Shown one piece after another: positions 1 to 5,477 of a stretch of DNA of 9,751 nt. Under the pieces are notes generated by a model, which had not been told where the DNA came from, did no database searches, and saw only the letters and a program-made list of their open reading frames with translations. The stretch comes from an uncultured Verrucomicrobiota bacterium. GTDB taxonomy: Bacteria > Verrucomicrobiota > Kiritimatiellia > RFP12 > UBA1067. The position numbers and the translations under genes were made by a program. The stretch is taken from assembly GCA_945483525.1 (NCBI GenBank), contig CALYRV010000071.1, positions 1 through 9,751 on the forward strand, given 5' to 3'. The stretch's first letter is position 1. The number at the start of each line of letters is the position of its first letter.

Positions 1-64
1 CATAGGCCGCGTACGCGCGCCCACGAATTCCATACCCAAGAATAATCGCACTGACCGGTTTCAT
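1..64 (-). CDS. Gfo/Idh/MocA-type oxidoreductase, N-terminal fragment
   Basis: Only the first 21 codons are in the window; the gene runs off the left edge. The ATG is at 64-62 on the minus strand. The peptide begins MKPVSAIILGYGIRGRAYAA, a beta strand followed by GYGIRG. This matches the GxGxxG dinucleotide-binding loop that opens the Rossmann domain of Gfo/Idh/MocA oxidoreductases, which oxidise or reduce sugars with NAD(P). The gene follows the M18 peptidase by 47 nt on the same strand, and the DUF1080 gene lies three genes upstream; known glucoside 3-dehydrogenases of this family work with DUF1080 hydrolases. No good Shine-Dalgarno sequence precedes the ATG. The family call rests on a very short segment, so another Rossmann protein is possible. 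Confidence 0.65.
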   Translation of the reverse strand, partial: MKPVSAIILGYGIRGRAYAAY

Positions 65-68
65 TTTT

Positions 69-89
69 AGGTTAGAGATTAGTAATTAG
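69..89. repeat. Heptad TTAG repeat in intergenic gap
   Basis: Three consecutive 7-nt units on the plus strand read AGGTTAG, AGATTAG and TAATTAG, so TTAG recurs exactly every 7 nt (72, 79, 86). They fill most of the 47-nt gap between the M18 gene and the oxidoreductase gene. A different 7-nt repeat fills the DUF1080-uvrB gap, so heptad repetition may be a habit of this genome. Only three units are present and the first three bases of each unit vary, so chance cannot be excluded. Confidence 0.45.
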
Positions 90-111
90 GTCGAGGTCGA
101 CAATGGAAAGC

Positions 112-1482
112 TCATCCTTCGGCGGACCGCAGATACGCCGAATACGCCTTATAGGTCTCCCAACAATCCTTCTTAGACGCCAACTCCCAGGGCGCATGCA
201 TGTTGAGGAGCGGAGTGCCAAAGTCAAGCACTTTCATTCCGAAGCGCGCCATATACTGCGAAATCGTACCGCCGCCGCCCTTTTCCATCTTGCCGAGTTC
301 CGCCATCTGCCAGGTGACGCCGCCTTCATCCATGATTCTGCGAATCGTCGCGACGAACTCCGGAGAGCAGTCGCTGGCGCCGCCCTTGGAGGTGCCGCCA
401 GTGTATTTGGAAGCACACGGGCCTTTATGGAACGCGGCGGAATTGCCGGTAGAATCAACATCGGGGAAATGAGGATCGGCAACCGCAGTAACGTCGGCCG
501 AAAGCATCGAGCTCTTTTCGAGCGCGCGACGCACAAGAATGTCCTTCGCGTTTTTCTCCTGACGCTCGATCATCTCCGCGACCGTGTTCTCGAAGAAGGA
601 ACTCTGCATTCCGGTCGAACCCATCGAACCGATCTCCTCCTTGTCGCACATCAGAATAGACGCCGTCTTCTCCGGGATCTTATCGCACGCATCCAACAAC
701 GCCTGTAGGCCGGCAAACGAACAGACACGGTCGTCATGCCCGTAGCCGGTAATCAGAGCCCGGTCAAACCCGACCTCGCGAGGCATCCCTGCCGGCACAA
801 TCTCGAGCTCCGCGCTCATCAGATCCTCTTCCGTGATCTTGTATGTCTTCTTCAGATACTCAACGAGCAAAGGCTTGACCTTCCGCTCTCCACCTCCACC
901 TCTTTTCTCCACCTCGTCCCCCGTCGTCCACGCGAAGACATCCAGATCCTCAGCCGGGAAGAACTCGCTGACCTTCTTCTGCTCCTGATCCTTGCCGAGG
1001 TGCGGAAGGATGTCGCTGATCATGAATACTGGATCGCCATCCTTGTCACCGACCGCGATCTGAACCTTCGTGCCGTCCTTACGGACCACGGTTCCGTACA
1101 ACGCGAGCGGCAGCACCAGCCATTGATACTTCTTGATGCCACCGTAGATGTGGCAGTCAAAATAGACATAGCCGCCCTTTTCGTAAAGCGGTTTCGGCTT
1201 GAGATCAAGACGAGGCGCATCGGTGTGTCCGCCGACCACTTTGATGCCAACCTCGGCGATCGGCTTCTTGCCGATGACCGCAGCCATCACCGTGCGGTCT
1301 TCATAACCGCGATAGACCTTGTCGCCGGGCTTGAGAGTCTTGAAAGTGGAGATATCCTTGAAACCCTTCTTTTCCAGAAGGCGCACGCTTTCCGCATAAC
1401 TGCGCCGCGCCGTCTTGGCAATGCCGAGATAGCGCATATACTCCGCGCAATACTCGGACTCGCTCTTATAATTCATTTTCAT
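112..1482 (-). CDS. M18 family (aspartyl-type) metallo-aminopeptidase
   Basis: The 456-aa product is a full-length M18 dinuclear-metal aminopeptidase, a cytoplasmic enzyme that removes N-terminal (often acidic) residues from peptides. All expected metal and catalytic positions can be seen: H86 in GGHTDAPRLDL, D250 in GYGHDDRV, the E282-E283 pair in CDKEEIGSMGSTG, D330 in LSADVTAVADPHF, and H429 in NMHAPWE. The D330 segment reads DVTAVADPHF where eukaryotic aspartyl aminopeptidases have DMAHAVHPNY; this fits a bacterial ApeA-like branch. A Gly-rich stretch (about residues 191-199, EKRGGGGER) comes from a short GGTGGAG-like repeat. Two ATGs, codons 1 and 3 (1482 and 1476), are possible starts. 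No Shine-Dalgarno sequence is visible, and a -10 element ends only 7 nt before the first ATG, so the mRNA may be leaderless. The gene sits 43 nt after uvrB. Confidence 0.95.
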   Translation of the reverse strand: MKMNYKSESEYCAEYMRYLGIAKTARRSYAESVRLLEKKGFKDISTFKTLKPGDKVYRGYEDRTVMAAVIGKKPIAEVGIKVVGGHTDAPRLDLKPKPLYEKGGYVYFDCHIYGGIKKYQWLVLPLALYGTVVRKDGTKVQIAVGDKDGDPVFMISDILPHLGKDQEQKKVSEFFPAEDLDVFAWTTGDEVEKRGGGGERKVKPLLVEYLKKTYKITEEDLMSAELEIVPAGMPREVGFDRALITGYGHDDRVCSFAGLQALLDACDKIPEKTASILMCDKEEIGSMGSTGMQSSFFENTVAEMIERQEKNAKDILVRRALEKSSMLSADVTAVADPHFPDVDSTGNSAAFHKGPCASKYTGGTSKGGASDCSPEFVATIRRIMDEGGVTWQMAELGKMEKGGGGTISQYMARFGMKVLDFGTPLLNMHAPWELASKKDCWETYKAYSAYLRSAEG

Positions 1483-1489
1483 ACAATGT

Positions 1490-1498
1490 ATTATACCA
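1490..1498 (-). promoter_or_regulatory. Extended -10 promoter for the M18 gene
   Basis: On the minus strand the sequence reads TGGTATAAT, a perfect extended -10 (TGnTATAAT), with TATAAT at 1495-1490. No recognisable -35 lies 16-18 nt upstream, which extended -10 promoters can tolerate. The expected transcription start is about 1483-1482, essentially the A of the ATG, predicting a leaderless or near-leaderless transcript. It lies in the 43-nt gap after uvrB, giving the peptidase gene its own promoter. Confidence 0.6.
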
Positions 1499-1525
1499 AA
1501 AGCGAGACCTTTTATGGGCGAAATT

Positions 1526-3538
1526 CTACCCCTTCTTTTGTAGGGCTTTCAGCTGATCGCGGATGTATGCGGCCTTCTCGAATTCGAGAGCATCGGCCGC
1601 GGCAAGCATCTCGCGCGTCAACTCTTCTTCGAGTTCACGGAGCGGAAGGGATTCCGCATCCCCGGTTATCGTCGGCGAGCGTACAACAGGGGATGCGGAA
1701 TCCTTACCGCTCCGATAGACGTATGCACTTTCATTGATCGCGCGCTTGACGCTCTTCGGAGTGATGTGGTGCGCCTGATTGTAGGCGATCTGCTTTTCAC
1801 GATGCGCGTTAGTGATCCTTAGTAGATCACGAATCGCATCCGTCTCGTGATCGGCATAGAGGATAACGCGTCCCTTTTCGTGACGGGCGGTACGTCCCGC
1901 AGTCTGAACGAGCGAGGTCGTCGAGCGGAGGAATCCTTCCTTGTCCGCATCTAAGATCGCCACCAACTCCACCTCGGGAAGGTCCAGCCCCTCGCGCAAC
2001 AGGTTGATGCCGACGAGGACGTCGAATTCTCCCTTGCGCAGACGCTGCAGGATTGCCACCCGTTCGATCGCGTCAATGTCGCTATGGAGATATTCGACAC
2101 GAATCCCGAGACGGTGCAGATACGCGGTAAGGTCTTCGGATGAACGCTTCGTCATCGTCGTCACCAGCACTCGTCCTTTCTCGCTGCCACCTCCCACCAC
2201 CACTTTGATCTCGGACACCAGGTCGTCGATCTGATTCTCGAGCGGACGGATCTCGATCGTCGGATCCAATAGCCCCGTCGGACGGATGATCTGCTCGGCG
2301 ACGGTCTTCGCCTGTGAATACTCATAGTCGCCCGGTGTCGCGGAGCAATAGACGATCTGCTTGACCTTGTCGTTGAACTCGTCGAACTTGAGCGGACGGT
2401 TATCCTTGGCACTCGGCAGTCTGAAGCCGAAGTCGACGAGCTTCTGCTTGCGCGCCTGATCGCCGTTGTACATCGCGCGGATCTGCGGAACGGCGACATG
2501 GCTCTCGTCGATGATGGTGAGAAAGTCGTCCGGAAAATAATCGATGAGGCATTCCGGCGCACTGCCGGGGGCGCGACCGCTCAGCGGACGCGAATAGTTC
2601 TCGATGCCGTTGCAGTATCCGAGCTCGCGCATCATCTCGATGTCGTATTCGGTGCGCTCCTTAAGCCTCTGCGCCTCGAGGAGCTTGCCCTTCGACTCGA
2701 AGTACCTCAAACGCTCGTCTAGCTCCGCCTCGATCCTCTCGAAAGCACGTTCGAACTTGTCCTTGCCCATTACGAACTGCTTTGCGGGAGTGATGCAGAC
2801 GGACGGCATAGAGGCGCCTTTCCTTCCCGTTACCGGATCGATCTCGCAGATCGCATCGACATCGTCGCCGAAGTATTCGATCCGCACCGCCTTTGTCTCA
2901 TACGCCGGGAAGATGTCGAGGATGTCCCCGCGCACCCTGAACGTTCCGGGCTTGAAATCAAAATCATTTCGAGTGTACTGCGCCTCCACCAATCTCTTGA
3001 TCAACCCACCTCTTCCCCCGTTCCCCGTTCCCAATTCCCCATTCCCCGTTCCCACTGCCACTTTAATCGCCAGATCTCGGTATTCGTCGGACTCGCCAAG
3101 GCCATAGATGCAGCTGACGGACGCCACAACGATGACATCCCTTCTAGCAATCAGCGCGTTGGTCGCGGCCAGCCGGTAGCGTTCAATTTCCTCGTTGATC
3201 GACGCGTCCTTCTCGATGTAGGTGTCGGTCTGCGGGATGTAAGCCTCGGGCTGATAGTAGTCGTAGTAGGAGATGAAATACTCTACCGCATTGTCCGGGA
3301 AGAACTCCTTGAGTTCCGCGAAGAGCTGAGCGGCCAGCGTTTTGTTGTGACTGAGAATAAGGGTGGGGCGATTCCACTTGGCGATGAGGTTCGCCATCGT
3401 GAACGTCTTGCCAGAACCGGTTACGCCCTGAAGAATTAAACGATCATCGCCGCGCTTCAATCCTTCATGAAGTGCGGCGATGGCTTCCGGTTGATCACCG
3501 GTTGGTTTGAATTTTGATCTTAGCTTAAATATCCCCAT
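1526..3538 (-). CDS. uvrB: Excinuclease ABC subunit B (UvrB)
   Basis: UvrB is the damage-verifying helicase-like subunit of the UvrABC nucleotide excision repair complex. The 670-aa product is full length. It shows Walker A GVTGSGKT (38-45), the DNA-clamping beta-hairpin [12 protein letters not shown] (91-102), the RGTFRVRG-like segment (about 198-204), the DESH Walker B (344-347), helicase motif V/VI segments ([12 protein letters not shown] and QTAGRTARH, about 512-553) and a C-terminal UVR motif (about 636-668) that contacts UvrC. Three loop-like segments differ from the family: residues 162-178 ([15 protein letters not shown], from a heptamer array), about 447-455 (VVVGGGSEK), and 611-635, encoded by a long inverted repeat between helicase domain 3 and the UVR motif. 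No catalytic motif is disturbed, so the protein should work. The ATG has no strong Shine-Dalgarno sequence; the gap before it is nearly all GGGAATN repeats. Confidence 0.98.
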   Translation of the reverse strand: MGIFKLRSKFKPTGDQPEAIAALHEGLKRGDDRLILQGVTGSGKTFTMANLIAKWNRPTLILSHNKTLAAQLFAELKEFFPDNAVEYFISYYDYYQPEAYIPQTDTYIEKDASINEEIERYRLAATNALIARRDVIVVASVSCIYGLGESDEYRDLAIKVAVGTGNGELGTGNGGRGGLIKRLVEAQYTRNDFDFKPGTFRVRGDILDIFPAYETKAVRIEYFGDDVDAICEIDPVTGRKGASMPSVCITPAKQFVMGKDKFERAFERIEAELDERLRYFESKGKLLEAQRLKERTEYDIEMMRELGYCNGIENYSRPLSGRAPGSAPECLIDYFPDDFLTIIDESHVAVPQIRAMYNGDQARKQKLVDFGFRLPSAKDNRPLKFDEFNDKVKQIVYCSATPGDYEYSQAKTVAEQIIRPTGLLDPTIEIRPLENQIDDLVSEIKVVVGGGSEKGRVLVTTMTKRSSEDLTAYLHRLGIRVEYLHSDIDAIERVAILQRLRKGEFDVLVGINLLREGLDLPEVELVAILDADKEGFLRSTTSLVQTAGRTARHEKGRVILYADHETDAIRDLLRITNAHREKQIAYNQAHHITPKSVKRAINESAYVYRSGKDSASPVVRSPTITGDAESLPLRELEEELTREMLAAADALEFEKAAYIRDQLKALQKKG
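1638..1714. repeat. 26-bp inverted repeat inside uvrB
   Basis: Arms at 1638-1663 and 1689-1714 are complementary at 24 of 26 positions. The 15 innermost bases of each arm (GGATTCCGCATCCCC against its complement) pair perfectly, around a 25-nt spacer. The element stays in the uvrB reading frame and encodes UvrB residues about 609-634, a variable linker before the UVR motif where an added loop would be tolerated. This resembles the palindromic elements known to sit in frame in Rickettsia genes, though I see no sequence relation. It could also form a strong hairpin in the uvrB mRNA. Confidence 0.85.
3019..3053. repeat. GGGAAYN heptamer array inside uvrB
   Basis: Read on the minus strand, five consecutive 7-nt units GGGAACG, GGGAATG, GGGAATT, GGGAACG and GGGAACG lie inside uvrB without breaking the frame. 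They encode a Gly/Thr/Asn stretch near residues 162-175, between the IYGLG motif and the [10 protein letters not shown] segment, replacing the usual short charged loop of UvrB. The same unit fills the gap just upstream of uvrB. Confidence 0.85.
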
Positions 3539-3540
3539 CC

Positions 3541-3568
3541 CATTCCCAATTCCCTATTCCCAATTCCC
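3541..3568. repeat. GGGAATN heptamer array upstream of uvrB
   Basis: Four perfect 7-nt units on the minus strand read GGGAATT, GGGAATA, GGGAATT and GGGAATG. They occupy nearly the whole 33-nt gap between the DUF1080 stop codon and the uvrB start. The units resemble the heptanucleotide short tandem repeats described in filamentous cyanobacteria (CCCCART type). The array may supply the weak purine-rich ribosome contact for uvrB, since no AGGAGG-like site is present. Confidence 0.85.
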
Positions 3569-3571
3569 TTC

Positions 3572-4540
3572 TTACAGGCACGGGCGCAGGATCATATTCT
3601 TGTAATCCGCATCGGAATGATCACCCTGGAGATAGATGAAGCCCGGGACGAATTCGTTCGCATCTACCGCACCTCCAGTAATGCCGACGACCGGAGCGTT
3701 GTCAATAATCTTGACCCCGTTGAGGATAACGGTGATGTGACGCTTGTAAAGCGTGACGTTCACGTGCTGCCACTCGCCGGGGGCCTTCTCGGCCTGAACG
3801 GACGGAGCGACGCGCCCGTAATACGCGCCCATGTTGTGGATGAAGTCATCCTTCTTGCCGTAGCTGTCGACGACCTGACACTCGTAACGACCGCGGAGAT
3901 ACACGCCGGAGTTAGAACCTTTCGGAACGCGGACGTCGTACTCGAGGTTGAAGTCGTAGAAGTCATCACGCTTGGTCCGCAGATTCACGCCGCCACCAAC
4001 CCAGCTGCCATCCTCTTTGACGCCGAGCTTGTTAGAAAGGACACCGTCCTTGAAAGACCAGCCGAACTTGCCGTTTGTTTCGAGCTGCTCCCAGCCGGAA
4101 AGTCCGTCCTTGAGCAGGTCGATCGGCTCGCCGAGTTTCGCGTCGTCGGTGCTGGCAGCCGCAATGGGGGGATTCCTCCACCCCTTAATCGAGGTTTCAA
4201 TGGACCCATCCTTCTTGAACATCGTGGCCTTCAGCGTTCCGCAGCAAACGGAGCCTTCGACCTTCTTGTCGCCCCAGGGGTGGACGAAGCTGAACTTGTT
4301 GCCTTCGATCTTGAAGTCTTTCATCGGGATCGGAGAGGCCCAACGCCACAGTACCAGCGCCTGCGGATTGCCGTTCGCATCACGAGAAGCTATCATATGA
4401 CCGGCTTTCATCGCATCGTAACCGAGTTCAAGCCCCCAGTTTCCAATAACTGGATCCTTGGGATCGCCGCGCTTCCAGCAATCATTACATGCGCATCCGG
4501 CAAGAATCGCCGCCGCCAACGGAATCAAAATCTTCTTCAT
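3572..4540 (-). CDS. DUF1080 (3-keto-disaccharide hydrolase-like) lipoprotein
   Basis: This is a 322-aa exported lipoprotein. The N-terminus MKKILIPLAAAILAGC is a lipoprotein signal with lipobox LAGC and lipidated Cys16. Residues about 138-320 are a DUF1080 domain with a concanavalin-like beta-sandwich fold. Visible motifs are DLLKDGLSGWEQL, WSFKDGVLSN, FNLEYDVRVPKGSNSGVYLRG, YECQVVDSYG, PGEWQHVNVTLY, VILNGVKIID and the closing FIYLQGDHSDADYKNMILRP. Some family members hydrolyse 3-keto-glycosides made by Gfo/Idh/MocA dehydrogenases, and such an oxidoreductase starts three genes downstream. Residues about 30-130 form a second small beta-rich region (NWGLELG, WRWASPIP, GTLKATMFKKDG) seen in related lipoproteins. 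The start is firm: GAGGAG lies 10 nt before the ATG. The substrate cannot be told from sequence. Confidence 0.92.
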   Translation of the reverse strand: MKKILIPLAAAILAGCACNDCWKRGDPKDPVIGNWGLELGYDAMKAGHMIASRDANGNPQALVLWRWASPIPMKDFKIEGNKFSFVHPWGDKKVEGSVCCGTLKATMFKKDGSIETSIKGWRNPPIAAASTDDAKLGEPIDLLKDGLSGWEQLETNGKFGWSFKDGVLSNKLGVKEDGSWVGGGVNLRTKRDDFYDFNLEYDVRVPKGSNSGVYLRGRYECQVVDSYGKKDDFIHNMGAYYGRVAPSVQAEKAPGEWQHVNVTLYKRHITVILNGVKIIDNAPVVGITGGAVDANEFVPGFIYLQGDHSDADYKNMILRPCL

Positions 4541-4579
4541 TATTCAATTTCTCCTCATATTGAAATTATATCTTTTGTA

Positions 4580-4595
4580 ATTATATCAAAAATCC
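4580..4595 (-). promoter_or_regulatory. Extended -10 promoter of the DUF1080-uvrB run
   Basis: The minus strand reads GGATTTTTGATATAAT, with the extended -10 TGATATAAT at 4588-4580. The expected start is near 4573, giving a leader of about 32 nt with GAGGAG at 4556-4551. A second GATATAAT lies 15 nt downstream (4572-4565). The 16-nt sequence is identical to that in front of the divergent kinase-like gene at 5426-5441. No consensus -35 is present. Confidence 0.65.
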
Positions 4596-4596
4596 C

Positions 4597-4613
4597 CTCT
4601 CAATGGTAGAGAG
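4597..4613. promoter_or_regulatory. Small inverted repeat at the -35 position
   Basis: CTCTC (4597-4601) and GAGAG (4609-4613) flank 7 nt and sit exactly where a -35 box for the minus promoter would be. It could be an operator. Read as a minus-strand transcript, it is a 5-bp hairpin followed by GGGATTTTT, so it could equally be a weak terminator for any minus-strand RNA from the structured region at 4722-5309. Neither role is proven. Confidence 0.3.
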
Positions 4614-4721
4614 CTTCAGTCTAATATCGACGCGGAACAAGTTTGACAACATTGCCACGCCCATGCGCCCCACCAAATCGAGTTCCCGAAACGATTCATA
4701 AGTGATTATGTATATCGCATA

Positions 4722-4873
4722 GTCACGGTTTGGCGGAAGTCGTCTCGGTCAACGAGCGAACTCCTGATCCTTCGCTCTCGTGATGATCGATCACTAATCA
4801 TGCCGTAATGCCGTTCATACCGTTCTGAGGATCAATCATCACGTGCCCGAGACGACATTCCGCCAACCGCGAC
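4722..4873. repeat. Long inverted repeat forming a three-way junction
   Basis: The outer arms 4722-4748 and 4847-4873 pair over 25 bp, broken only by two single-base bulges and one A/C mismatch. Inside are two further stems: 4754-4760 with 4771-4777 (7 bp, perfect, 10-nt loop), and 4779-4792 with 4830-4843 (13 bp, one C/A mismatch). Together they fold as a three-way junction. Both mismatches become G-U pairs if the minus strand is transcribed, which mildly favours a minus-strand RNA for this part. Alternatively it is a 152-bp miniature mobile element with 25-bp terminal inverted repeats; I see no target duplication at its edges. Confidence 0.75.
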
Positions 4874-4881
4874 CGGCAACA

Positions 4882-5054
4882 ACTGTCCCCGCAACGAAAA
4901 GCAAAACGCTGCCCGTACACGCATGAACGAACGGGACCTGTGGAGCTGGAAGACCGCGAAGTCCAACACCTGGCTCGCCGGACAGTGCATCATGTATCAC
5001 AAGGCCGTCATCGGCTTTGGGACGAGCTTGCGTTCACAAGCGCCGGATAGCGGC
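4882..5054. other. Cluster of small hairpins between two long stems
   Basis: Several local stems link the two large inverted repeats. They are 4882-4888 with 4980-4986 (7 bp, enclosing 4912-4916 with 4931-4935), 5001-5007 with 5012-5018 (7 bp including a G-U, four-base loop TCAT), 5026-5030 with 5037-5041 (5 bp, six-base loop) and 5042-5045 with 5051-5054 (4 bp). Single short stems could be chance; their density next to the long stems is what suggests a continuous structured RNA. An open frame crosses this stretch but looks non-coding. Confidence 0.4.
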
Positions 5055-5060
5055 AGCAGA

Positions 5061-5309
5061 AGAAGACGCGACCACCAACAGGAGCGAAGCCTCGCCGAGG
5101 AAGGATCCGGGGAGTCGCTGAGACTTTTTTACGGGGCCGACGTGCTGGGCGACGCGCATATTCACCTGAACGCGACTCGGGCGGAAGCGAAAGCGGAAAC
5201 GCACGTTCACCTCGGGGATGGCATGTCGGCGGGGTCCCCCGTAAAAAACGTCGAAGCGAGCTCCCCGGCGACGACGAGGCAAGCGAGGAGCAATGCACCG
5301 CAGCGTCTT
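5061..5309. ncRNA. Candidate structured RNA with nested long stems
   Basis: Four nested stems are visible: 5063-5069 with 5303-5309 (7 bp); 5089-5094 with 5275-5280 (6 bp); 5107-5119 with 5255-5268 (13 bp, one bulge); and 5122-5145 with 5221-5252 (24 bp including one G-U, with a single-base bulge and a 7-nt bulge). The core has a GCG-GAAA-CGC hairpin (5193-5202), a GNRA tetraloop on the plus strand. The G-U pair and the GNRA loop favour the plus strand. I do not recognise RNase P, tmRNA, SRP or 6S signatures. With 4722-5054 it may form one RNA of about 600 nt. No clear plus-strand promoter or terminator is seen, which limits confidence. Confidence 0.45.
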
Positions 5310-5360
5310 GCGACGGCCGTTACAGATACAAAAGCTCTCCTTAACCTTTATTTATCGGGC

Positions 5361-5381
5361 TATGGCGTACTTCACGCCGTA
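5361..5381. other. Hairpin upstream of the kinase-like gene promoter
   Basis: Arms 5361-5368 and 5374-5381 pair over 8 bp (one G-U) around the loop ACTTC. It is followed on the plus strand by a run of A, not T, so it is not a normal intrinsic terminator in either direction. It could be the last element of the upstream structured RNA or an operator about 55 nt upstream of the -10 at 5436. Confidence 0.4.
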
Positions 5382-5425
5382 AAAATCGCGAAACTCCAGC
5401 TGGTGAATTGCATGCTATGTATAAA

Positions 5426-5441
5426 GGATTTTTGATATAAT
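5426..5441 (+). promoter_or_regulatory. Extended -10 promoter of the right-hand operon
   Basis: GGATTTTTGATATAAT holds the extended -10 TGATATAAT, with TATAAT at 5436-5441. The expected start is about 5448, giving a leader of about 30 nt with AAGGA (5466-5470) 7 nt before the ATG at 5478. The -35 region (TGCTAT at 17-nt spacing) is poor. The 16-nt stretch is repeated exactly on the opposite strand ahead of the DUF1080 gene, suggesting shared promoter class or co-regulation. Confidence 0.65.
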
Positions 5442-5477
5442 GACATAAAATCCAATTAGTTGAGAAAGGAAAAGACA

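Noticed and set aside
890..925. GGTGGAG-like short repeat in the M18 gene
   Set aside because: It explains a Gly-rich loop, but it is short and imperfect, so it is noted in the gene entry rather than called as a repeat.
103..1737. Long plus-strand frames opposite the M18 gene and the uvrB 3' end
   Set aside because: They are antisense to genes with complete family motifs, and their products show no domain features.
4643..4671. TTGACA -35 box at 4643-4648 as a plus-strand promoter for the structured RNA
   Set aside because: No acceptable -10 lies 16-18 nt downstream; the AT-rich TATATC near 4711 is too far away.
4722..5320. RNase P RNA, tmRNA or SRP RNA
   Set aside because: None of the conserved segments was found, for example GAGGAAAGTCC of RNase P, the tRNA-like ends and tag frame of tmRNA, or the GGAAGGAAGCAGCC-like loop of SRP RNA. 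GAGGAAGGATCC at 5097-5108 is only superficially similar.
5008..5325. Minus-strand frames over the stem region, including a signal-peptide-like stretch after an AAGGAG at about 5338-5343
   Set aside because: The stretch with the hydrophobic LLLACLVVAGELAS pattern has no in-frame start codon and stops after about 40 codons; the other two frames give Arg/Ser-rich products typical of antisense reading of G+C-rich DNA.
5361..5390. Intrinsic terminator
   Set aside because: The hairpin is followed by A residues on the plus strand and has no T run on the minus strand downstream side.
4923..5435. 170-codon plus-strand open frame in the divergent gap
   Set aside because: Its product is low-complexity, lacks any recognisable domain, has no ribosome site, and the frame runs across the arms of long inverted repeats, whose pairing explains the sequence better.
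5460..5477. TTG start adding six codons to the kinase-like gene
   Set aside because: These codons contain the AAGGA ribosome site that suits the ATG at 5478, and the TTG has only about 12 nt of leader after the predicted transcription start.
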